NCBI GenBank assembly: GCA_013373265.1 | Contig: JABXIC010000028.1 | Location: 1 to 44,816, forward strand | From: Methylocystaceae bacterium | GTDB lineage: Bacteria; Pseudomonadota; Alphaproteobacteria; Rhodospirillales; Terasakiellaceae | DNA: 44,816 nt | Reading direction: 5' to 3' | Part shown: positions 17,041-24,521 of the stretch, piece after piece | Layout: every line of letters begins with the position of its first letter | How positions within the stretch are numbered: position 1 is the first letter of the stretch | Program-made: the position numbers and the translations under genes | The notes under the pieces: generated by a model | Database searches by the model: none | Told to the model about the DNA's origin: nothing | The model's input: only the letters and a program-made list of their open reading frames with translations

Positions 17041-19800
17041 ATGAAAGCAGATATCGATTCCATACCCATAAACACATCCCCGATTCGCCCATTGGTAACC
17101 CCTGTCTTGGTTACTCATGTGCGCAGTTGCGCGTGGTTGAGTCTGGATGGAGTGATTGAAACCTTATCGCTGAAAGAAGGCGCACGTCGACTGTCGACCA
17201 GTGATGTTCCCGTCTTGGTCGTTCACGCCCTTGCAACGGCCCGGCGTTTGCGCTGTGGCCCATTTCCCCGCCTCGACATCTTGGAATTGTTTGCTTTTGT
17301 GCGACCTGCCCAATTCTGTTTACCGACCGTGCGTGGGATGGCCCAAGCTTTGGATCTGCCCACCCCTGTGACATTGGAAGATGAAGTCGAAACATTGCGC
17401 ACGGCTTGTGTAAAGCTGTTGCAGGAACTAAGAAACAGGCCATCTAAAGAGATTCAAACCATTGCATGGGCAATGAAAACGGGCGGCTGGTCTTGGGGGC
17501 GTATCGTTTTGGACGCACTTGGTGGTACATCTGAGGATGCCCCCCATAGTGGTGCGCTTTTACGGTCCTTACAAATTTGGCACAAATTAAAAGAATGGGT
17601 CGAAGGACCGCCCCCGCCGCAACCGGGGCATTTACCCGTTGAACCTGTTGAAGCGCGCGCACGATTGGACCAATTGCTGGGTCTTAATGCCGAAGTGCGT
17701 GAAGAACAGAAAGATTATGCCGCTTCCATCAGTGAAGCCTTTCAAGCGCCCAACGCACCGGGTGAACCGTCTATGGCTTTGGTCGAAGCCGGAACGGGTG
17801 TTGGCAAGACCTTGGGCTATATTGCGCCTGCCAGTGTATGGTCGAAGAAAAACCAAGGTGTGGTCTGGATCAGTACCTATACGCGCAATTTGCAACGCCA
17901 GCTGGATGGAGAGCTTGATCGGCTTTATCCTGACCAGAATGAGAAAAAACGCAAGATCGTTATCCGTAAAGGGCGGGAAAATTATTTTTGCCTGCTGAAT
18001 TATGAAGAAGCTGTTTCTCGTTTGCGTCAGCGCGCAGATGATGCACCGGCTTTGGGACTGATGGCACGTTGGGCACTAGCCAGTCGTGATGGTGATATGA
18101 TCGGCGGTGACTTTCCCTCGTGGCTTAAAGAGTTATTGGGTGCGCGTCTTACCGTGGATATGACCGATACACGCGGGGAATGTATTTATTCAAGCTGCAG
18201 TCATTATTCCAAATGCTTTATTGAAAAGACGGTACGCCGGGCACGGCGTGCCGAACTGGTTGTTGCCAACCATGCCTTGGTGATGATCCAAGCGGCCTTG
18301 GGTGGGGTGGAAGAAGCCATGCTGCCGACACGATATATCTTTGATGAAGGCCATCATGTTTTTGATGCTGCTGATAAAGCATTTTCAGCCCATTTATCGG
18401 GTCAAGAAGGGGCAGACTTGCGTCGCTGGTTGTTAGGGGCGGAAGAAACCAGCCGATCACGTGCGCGGGGCTTAAAAGCGCGCATTGAAGATCTGGTGGC
18501 AGGTCAGGAAATGACAGAAGCCTTGGATGACGTGTTGCACCATGCCCATATCCTGCCGGGGCCCAGTTGGCATCAACGCATTTCTGGTGGGGAACCCGTT
18601 GGTCCGTTTGAAAGCTTTTTGGCACGGGTGCGTCAGCAGGTTTATGCACGTGATATCAATAATGGGTCTGCCTTTAGTCTGGAAGCAACCATTCATCCCC
18701 CTGTGGAAGGATTGTTGGAGACATCAGAAAAATTAAAAGAAGCCCTTGGGAAAATCCGCATACCCATGCAAAGCTTGATAAAGGGGTTGATGGCTTTGAT
18801 GGATGAAGAGGCCGATGATATGGATACACAAAGCCGCCAACGCATTGAAGCGGTTTGTGCCAGTTTGGACCGTCGCGGCATTCAGCATGTTTTAGCCTGG
18901 TCGGCCATGCTTGATAGCCTCTTTAGTGAAACGCCGACGCAGTTTGTCGATTGGTTTAGTGTGGATCGTATCGATGGGCGCGATATGGATGTGGGCATGC
19001 ATCGCCATTGGGTTGATCCCACCATCCCATTCGTTGAGGAAGTTGTTGAAAAATCTCATGGGGTGGCGATTACCTCGGCCACTTTGCGCGATGGCAGTGG
19101 GGATGAAGAAGCCGACTGGAAAGTGGCAGCAGCCCGCACGGGCGTCTCCCATCTTGCTCGGCCTGCGATCTTGCATGATGTAAAGTCACCTTTTGATTAT
19201 CCTAAGCAAACCCGCGTTTATATTGTCGATAATGTGCGCAAAGATAATATGGATCAAATCGCCAGTGCTTATCGTGAACTGTTTATCGCTGCCGGTGGTG
19301 GGGCACTAGGGCTGTTTACGGCGGTGAACAGATTGCGAACTGTTTATCAAAAGATTGTTGAACCTTTGGACCGCACAGGCATTCATCTGTTGGCCCAACA
19401 TATGGATGCCATGGATATCGGTACGTTGATTGATATCTTCCGCGCCGAACAAAATAGTTGCTTGTTAGGGACCGATGCGGTGCGTGACGGGGTCGATGTG
19501 CCGGGTGATTCGCTGCATCTTATTGTCTTTGATCGTGTGCCCTGGCCGCGACCGACGATTCTGCACAAGGCTAGGAAGCGGTCTTTTCCCGGACGCTCTT
19601 ATGATGAAATGATTGCCCGATTACGTATGAAACAGGCTTTCGGACGTCTTGTGCGGCGCAAAACAGATCGGGGTGTTTTTGTCATGTTGGACCGTCAAAC
19701 GCCAACCCGGATGTTGGGTGCTTTTCCCGAAGGGGTGGAAATTATCCGTACCGGGTTGGCCGAAACGGTTAAAGGCGTTCACGAATTTTTATGTGAATGA
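17041..19800 (+). CDS. DinG/XPD-type ATP-dependent DNA helicase with Fe-S cluster
   Basis: A helicase of about 919 aa (ATG at 17041; a GTG two codons earlier is possible). Numbering from that GTG, Walker A GTGVGKT is at 253-259, the DEGH box at 437-440, and four cysteines at C319, C383, C388 and C394 lie between them, the arrangement that holds the [4Fe-4S] cluster in XPD/DinG helicases. The C-terminal motif VI region includes AFGRLVRRKTDRGVF. The first ~190 residues look like a decayed DnaQ-type exonuclease domain (DILELFAFVRP, LPTVRGMAQAL), but no clear DEDD residues remain. Expected to unwind DNA 5' to 3' during repair or at R-loops. Confidence 0.88.
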   Translation: MKADIDSIPINTSPIRPLVTPVLVTHVRSCAWLSLDGVIETLSLKEGARRLSTSDVPVLVVHALATARRLRCGPFPRLDILELFAFVRPAQFCLPTVRGMAQALDLPTPVTLEDEVETLRTACVKLLQELRNRPSKEIQTIAWAMKTGGWSWGRIVLDALGGTSEDAPHSGALLRSLQIWHKLKEWVEGPPPPQPGHLPVEPVEARARLDQLLGLNAEVREEQKDYAASISEAFQAPNAPGEPSMALVEAGTGVGKTLGYIAPASVWSKKNQGVVWISTYTRNLQRQLDGELDRLYPDQNEKKRKIVIRKGRENYFCLLNYEEAVSRLRQRADDAPALGLMARWALASRDGDMIGGDFPSWLKELLGARLTVDMTDTRGECIYSSCSHYSKCFIEKTVRRARRAELVVANHALVMIQAALGGVEEAMLPTRYIFDEGHHVFDAADKAFSAHLSGQEGADLRRWLLGAEETSRSRARGLKARIEDLVAGQEMTEALDDVLHHAHILPGPSWHQRISGGEPVGPFESFLARVRQQVYARDINNGSAFSLEATIHPPVEGLLETSEKLKEALGKIRIPMQSLIKGLMALMDEEADDMDTQSRQRIEAVCASLDRRGIQHVLAWSAMLDSLFSETPTQFVDWFSVDRIDGRDMDVGMHRHWVDPTIPFVEEVVEKSHGVAITSATLRDGSGDEEADWKVAAARTGVSHLARPAILHDVKSPFDYPKQTRVYIVDNVRKDNMDQIASAYRELFIAAGGGALGLFTAVNRLRTVYQKIVEPLDRTGIHLLAQHMDAMDIGTLIDIFRAEQNSCLLGTDAVRDGVDVPGDSLHLIVFDRVPWPRPTILHKARKRSFPGRSYDEMIARLRMKQAFGRLVRRKTDRGVFVMLDRQTPTRMLGAFPEGVEIIRTGLAETVKGVHEFLCE

Positions 19801-19809
19801 GTGATTGTT

Positions 19810-22119
19810 TCAAGCTTCGCTTTCTTCCAACACGCGTGTGATTTCAGCCAATGTTGAGGCCACATCAATTGGTTTGGTGAGGTAGGCCTTGAAGCCCAGT
19901 TCTCTGCCACGTTCAACTTCACGCGGCATGGCGTTGGCTGTTAAGGCAATAATCGGAATATCCGAAGTTTGCGGGTCATCGCGCAAGACTTCAAAGGCTT
20001 CAAACCCATCCATGCCGGGCAGATTGATATCCATCAGAACCAGGTCGGGTTTGTTTTGGTGAATGAGTTCCAGACCCTCTTCGGCGGTGCCAGCTTCGAC
20101 AAAGTTGGTGCGTGGAAGTTGCGTTATAAGCTCCCGCATCAAGCGCATGTTGGCGGGATTATCTTCGACATAGAGGATGGTTTTAATGCCGTCCAGACGC
20201 TTCGGTGTGTGTAGGGAATCTGTGCCAACTTGAGGCTTATCGCGTTGAATGCTGTCATCTGATAGCGGGATATCGACCCAGAAAGTACTGCCTTCTCCCA
20301 AGGTGCTGTCGACCCCAATTTCCCCACCCATAATTTCAATAAGATGTTTGGTAATGGTCAGGCCGATCCCTGTGCCTTCGATATCGGTGTTTTCTGCATT
20401 CAAACGATTAAAGGGCTGGAACAATTGATCGAGGTTTTCTGCTTCAATACCATAGCCCGTATCGGTGACGGTAAAGCGCCAGAACCCTTTTGGTCCGAGG
20501 GAGCTATCAAGTTTAACCTGACCATTGGCTACGTTGTATTTGATGGCGTTTGATAAGAGGTTGGACAGAACCTGTTTTAAACGTGTGAAATCACCAACGA
20601 CATAATGATCAGGTAGTTCATCGCCTGTGCGTTCAATGGTGATATTTTGATCGGCGGCGTAGGCTTCAATCATGTCTACGCATTCGTTAATAACTGAACT
20701 CGGATCAATATTTTCAATTGAAAGGCTGATCCGGCCGGATTCGATTTTAGCGAGGTCGAGAACTTCGTTAATCAGTTCTAATAGCAGATTACCAGCTTTC
20801 AAAACATGTTCTATATATTCTGATTGCTTGTCTGAAAGTGGATGGCGTTGATCCATCAACAGAAGCTGTGCAAAACCCAAAATACCGTTCAAAGGTGTGC
20901 GTAATTCATGACTCATGCGCGACAGGAATTCGGACTTGGCGCGGTTGGCTTTTTTGGCTTCTGTAGTGGCGGCTTGCAGTTCATGGGTACGTTCTTCAAC
21001 GCGGTGTTCCAGCTCGTCACGGGCGCGGCGTAATTCACGTTCGGCGCGTTTGATCTCGGTAATATCGGTTTGGATGCCTACGCGACCACCGGCATGGGTG
21101 GGGCGTTCACGGATCAGGAGATGGCGCCCATCGGTTAGGGCGACCTCAATCGAACCACTGGTGTCCCAGTTATAGGCGCTGCGCAGGTCGTGGTAGGAGC
21201 GCCCAAAATGGTCGACAGCCGGTACAACACCACGTTCAATATCCATTTCAATCAAGCGGTTGTAATCAATGCCTGGTTCGATATCGTCTTCACTATATTC
21301 ATAAAAGTCTTTGAAGCGTGTGTTACACAAAACCAGATTCTGTTGGTTATCAAATAGGACAAAGGCTTCAGAAATATTTTCAATCGCATCTTTCAGGCGT
21401 GCTTCGGCTTCCACTGCCGCATTGCGGGCAGAACGTAGCGCGGCGTCGGTTTCCACCTGATGATGCATCATGTCGTTGAAAGCGGTGATCACTTGACCAA
21501 TTTCATCTGTGGATTGCCATTTGACGGCTTCGTAATCATCAGCTGCTTTGGCGCGGCGAATCCCTTTGAGCAAAAGGTCCAGTGGTTTGCCGATCAATCT
21601 TTGTGAAGAGACAAACGTTCCGCCAACCAGAGAGGCTGCCAATAGCACCAGAATAAAGCTATCGAAAATCAGGCGTTCAAGGGCTTGGTTTTGAACTTGA
21701 TTATCATCAAAAATCAAAATGAGTTTGCCCACAACTTCATCGCGTTCTGATCCGGAGAAAACGATATCACGTGTTACTTGTAGTTCTTCTGAATTGGGTT
21801 TGATGTCTTTGGGGCCAACATGTTCCAGCACATGTCCATAGTCATCTAGTAAGGTACCGCTGATGAAATAAGGGTTATTGGTCAAGGTACTCATGGCAAG
21901 GCGAATGGATTGTTCGTCAAAGTTCCAGACCGGGACGGATAGGGTCGAACTTTGGAAATCCGCGATTTCGCTGATTTGTTGTTGGAGACGTTTATTCGCA
22001 TTGTAGTAGTTGCGATATTCGAAAGCCGTAAAGAGCACAATCATACTAACGCCTACCACAAGTAGGTAAGTCATGAGCAATTTCGTTCTTAAGGTCCATG
22101 TCCGCTTGCTATTCGCCAT
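19810..22119 (-). CDS. Hybrid sensor histidine kinase/response regulator
   Basis: A 769-aa membrane hybrid kinase. Two membrane helices (about 12-34 and 152-172) enclose a periplasmic sensor of ~115 residues. A HAMP region follows (about 173-225), then a PAS domain (about 240-355), a coiled coil (357-395), the HisKA domain with phospho-accepting H404 (SHELRTPLNG), the HATPase domain (N, G1 and G2 boxes at about 524-590: NAIKYN, DTGYGI, GTGIGL) and a receiver domain with D697 in MDINLPGMDG. No DNA-binding output or separate partner is adjacent, so phosphotransfer to a distant protein is likely. It ends 10 bp from the convergent helicase gene. Confidence 0.93.
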   Translation of the reverse strand: MANSKRTWTLRTKLLMTYLLVVGVSMIVLFTAFEYRNYYNANKRLQQQISEIADFQSSTLSVPVWNFDEQSIRLAMSTLTNNPYFISGTLLDDYGHVLEHVGPKDIKPNSEELQVTRDIVFSGSERDEVVGKLILIFDDNQVQNQALERLIFDSFILVLLAASLVGGTFVSSQRLIGKPLDLLLKGIRRAKAADDYEAVKWQSTDEIGQVITAFNDMMHHQVETDAALRSARNAAVEAEARLKDAIENISEAFVLFDNQQNLVLCNTRFKDFYEYSEDDIEPGIDYNRLIEMDIERGVVPAVDHFGRSYHDLRSAYNWDTSGSIEVALTDGRHLLIRERPTHAGGRVGIQTDITEIKRAERELRRARDELEHRVEERTHELQAATTEAKKANRAKSEFLSRMSHELRTPLNGILGFAQLLLMDQRHPLSDKQSEYIEHVLKAGNLLLELINEVLDLAKIESGRISLSIENIDPSSVINECVDMIEAYAADQNITIERTGDELPDHYVVGDFTRLKQVLSNLLSNAIKYNVANGQVKLDSSLGPKGFWRFTVTDTGYGIEAENLDQLFQPFNRLNAENTDIEGTGIGLTITKHLIEIMGGEIGVDSTLGEGSTFWVDIPLSDDSIQRDKPQVGTDSLHTPKRLDGIKTILYVEDNPANMRLMRELITQLPRTNFVEAGTAEEGLELIHQNKPDLVLMDINLPGMDGFEAFEVLRDDPQTSDIPIIALTANAMPREVERGRELGFKAYLTKPIDVASTLAEITRVLEESEA

Positions 22120-22580
22120 GGGGCTTTTTATCTCCGCCTAGTACTTTACGTTTAAATACAGAGTTTAAGGTCTTTGGGCAAAACTACAACTTGATTCTGG
22201 TTTTCATTTAAAAAATCTTTATTGAAGAATTGTATTTTATCGGTCATGGCTTATGTGCGGGTGCGAAAAACACGCTTCCGAGGTGTATAAATGCACTTAA
22301 TTACTGCAAGTGAATGACGGCAATTGCCTTGGGGACATGTGGCCAATGATGATCTATGGAAAGTGCTGCATTAAATGAATAAATCCTGTTCCTAGACTTG
22401 TTAAGCTATATCCAGACATTACTTATTAACAAGAGGTCATAACAGAAATTAGAGTCAAAGCGAATCTGGTATGACCAATGGTTTTTAGCTTTTACATATA
22501 TTAAGGGTATAGTGTTAGAAACGCCTGTCATGTAAAAAAACAAGGCATATGAACGTTAATAACAGGGACGAAGAAGTAAG
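22120..22580. other. 461-bp intergenic region without a recognisable gene
   Basis: The region lies between two divergent starts (hybrid kinase and YqeB-like gene). It is AT-rich, has stop codons in all frames, and must hold both promoters. The only clear structure I see is the palindrome GGCAATTGCC at 22319-22328. No tRNA or structured RNA is evident. Confidence 0.6.
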
Positions 22581-23480
22581 TTGAAAGTTGAAACGAAAAG
22601 GTATCACAACCCTGTCGCACTTGTGCGCGGTGTTGGGGACGTGGGCTCTGCGATCGCGTGGCGCTTGTTTAAAGCTGGCTTCAGTGTGATCAGTCACGAA
22701 AACCGTCAACCCAGAACTATTCGTCGTAAAATGTCGTTTTGTGATGCTTTGTGGGATGGGGAGGCTGTTTTGGAGGGGGTTCAAGCGGTCAGGGTTGAAC
22801 GTATGGAAGATGTGTTACCCATTGCTCAATCACAAAAAGGCATTGCTCTATATGCGGGGCCGTATGGGGCATTAGTACAAACGGTTTGTCCCGACATTAT
22901 TGTTGATGGCCGGATACAAAAATTTGCCAAGGTTGAAAATATGACCGAACAAGCTCCGTTGACAATAGCGGTCGGTCCAAGTTTTGTCGCCGGACAAGAT
23001 GTTGATTTTGTGATTGAAAGTTGTTGGGGCGATAATCTTGGCCAAGTCATTGCGCAAGGTTGTGCAAGCGAACCCGTTTCTGTCCCGCCAGAAATAAACG
23101 GTGTCGGTTGGGAAAGATTTGTACGTGCAGGACAGGCCGGGCGTTTTGAAAGTGAACGCGATATTGGCCAGCATGTGAACAAAGGGGACGTTATTGGTCT
23201 TTTGGATGAAAAAACCATTTTGGCCCCGATTACAGGTTATTTGAGAGGCCTACTGCATTCTGGTCTGAGTGTTGTAAAAGACGAGAAGGTTTGTGAGATT
23301 GATCCACGTGAAAGCGATGCTCATTTTGTTGGTTTAGCTGAGCGACCGAACGAGATTTCAAAGGGTGTTATGCATGCAATAAAGGTATTCTCCGCAACGG
23401 CAGAGGATGCTTTTTTTATAAAAGACATTATAAATCAATGCGCTCCAGGAAAATTTAGGAATATGTCAAAAATGTGTTGA
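22581..23480 (+). CDS. YqeB-like (EF2563 family) selenium-dependent molybdenum hydroxylase accessory protein
   Basis: A 299-aa protein with an N-terminal Rossmann-like segment (VALVRGVGDVGSAIAWRLFKAGF), then IALYAGPYGAL and DIIVDGRI, and a C-terminal biotinyl-like/barrel part (LLDEKTILAPITGYLRGLLH). These match the EF2563/YqeB family associated with selenium-dependent molybdenum hydroxylases. The start is most likely TTG at 22581 behind AAGAAGTAAG; no ATG is in frame near it. No selenium or Mo hydroxylase gene (xdh, yqeC, selD) is nearby, so the gene is isolated. It is followed at once by a decayed insertion sequence. Confidence 0.75.
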   Translation: MKVETKRYHNPVALVRGVGDVGSAIAWRLFKAGFSVISHENRQPRTIRRKMSFCDALWDGEAVLEGVQAVRVERMEDVLPIAQSQKGIALYAGPYGALVQTVCPDIIVDGRIQKFAKVENMTEQAPLTIAVGPSFVAGQDVDFVIESCWGDNLGQVIAQGCASEPVSVPPEINGVGWERFVRAGQAGRFESERDIGQHVNKGDVIGLLDEKTILAPITGYLRGLLHSGLSVVKDEKVCEIDPRESDAHFVGLAERPNEISKGVMHAIKVFSATAEDAFFIKDIINQCAPGKFRNMSKMC

Positions 23481-23524
23481 GTTTTAGATTATTGTAATAT
23501 TCGTTTTATTTTGAGGGGAAGCTC

Positions 23525-24310
23525 GGCTCAGGACCTATTAATTTTGTAGCGTCGCCATCCATGTTGTGATTCATGATGGCAGGAAGACCTGTCTATGAAT
23601 GATCATTTCTGGCTAAGTGAAGAACAATTAAATCGTATCAAACCCTATTTTCTTTTGTCTCACGGCGTTCCTCGTGTTGATGACCAACGAGTCATTTCGG
23701 GTATTATTCATGTGCTGAAACGAGGGCTTTAATGGCGTGATGTTCCATCGCAATATGGTCTGCATAAGACGCTCTATAACCGTTTTGTTCGTTGGAGCAA
23801 GATGGGTTGTTCGATAAGATATCCGCGGGTCTTGCGGTTGATGAAGGTGTCCCTGAGTAACTTCAAATCGACGCAACACATCTCAAAGCTCATCGTACGG
23901 CTACTAGCCTGCTCAATCTCCCTTACTTCGTTCGAAGAAACGATGAAAGGGGATGTTCCCCGTCGCATCGGACGAACAAAAGGTGGACTGAATTCCAAGC
24001 TTCATGCCGTTTGTGATGGTCACGGTCGTCCAATCATCTTGTTATTATCTGAAGGGCAGATGAGTGATTATATGCCAATGCCCTCCCTCCTGCAAAATGG
24101 CTATTGGCCGATCGTGGTTACGATGCAGACTGGTTCCGCTAAGCCTTGAAAAACAAAGGTATCAAAGCCTGCATACCACCAAAGAAAAACCGGAAATCAA
24201 AAATACAGTTTAATGGCAAGCTCTATAAGCAACGCCACACAGTCGAGAATATGTTTGGAAAATCAAGGATCGGCGACGTGTCTCAAAGCAGGTGATAAAT
24301 GGGATTGTGC
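23525..24310 (+). mobile_element. Decayed IS5-family (IS427/IS1031-like) insertion sequence
   Basis: The left end begins near 23525 with GGCTCAGGACCTATTAA, which looks like the terminal repeat of IS427-group elements. A transposase coding region follows. I cannot find the matching right-end repeat; similarity to the transposase fades around 24290-24325, just where a rhodanese fragment begins, so the right end has been lost. The element is a fossil and should not be active. Confidence 0.75.
23595..24310 (+). pseudogene. Transposase remnant, IS5 family (frameshifts and stops)
   Basis: Starting at ATG 23595 the reading gives MNDHFWLSEEQLNRIKPYF, then a stop at 23730-23732 within the conserved GL-x-WRDVP segment, a frameshift near 23805, IDATHLKAHRTATSLL, an insertion of about 25-30 bp near 23920, KGDVPRRIGRTKGGLNSKLH, a deletion near 24070, LADRGYDADWF, then KACIPPKKNRK and HTVENMFG. 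Conserved DDE-transposase blocks are thus visible but split across frames. At least three internal stops are TAA at positions where Gln or Glu would be expected. A pseudogene with high confidence. Confidence 0.85.
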
Positions 24311-24317
24311 CAAAGCC

Positions 24318-24475
24318 AAAGAGGTCGTTCTTTATTGCCGTGGTGCGGGCAATCGCTTATGGCTATTAAAACCATGTTGCGTGAAGGTTATCCGGCAAGT
24401 CAGACCAAATATTATCGCGGTGGCGTGCAAGCATGGCATGCGTTGGGTCTTACGGTCGTTGAAGGCAGCTTATAA
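24318..24475 (+). pseudogene. Rhodanese-domain C-terminal remnant
   Basis: Read with one frameshift, this segment encodes KEVVLYC-RG and then, in the -1 frame, CGQSLMAIKTMLREGYP followed by YYRGGVQAWHALGLTVVEG and a stop at 24475. This is the end of a rhodanese (sulfurtransferase) domain: the strand leading to the active-site cysteine, the active-site loop and the last helix and strand. Everything before the active site has been replaced by the decayed IS. A single-base deletion in the active-site loop fits the frame change (C-R-G-C-G-Q-S). Non-functional. Confidence 0.75.
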
Positions 24476-24487
24476 GCGACGATAAAG

Positions 24488-24521
24488 ATAGGGAAGGGCA
24501 CATCGGTTCTTTCCTATTTTT
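24488..24521 (+). terminator. Rho-independent terminator after the rhodanese remnant
   Basis: ATAGGGAA (24488-24495) pairs with TTTCCTAT (24510-24517), an 8-bp stem with one G-U pair, followed by a T run. It probably ended the former rhodanese transcript. It overlaps the last codons of the convergent hybrid kinase gene. Confidence 0.55.

Noticed and set aside
23802-24485. Two plus-strand reading frames of 115 and 90 aa treated as genes
   Set aside because: They are fragments of a frameshifted IS5-family transposase and of a rhodanese remnant, stitched together by chance open frames.
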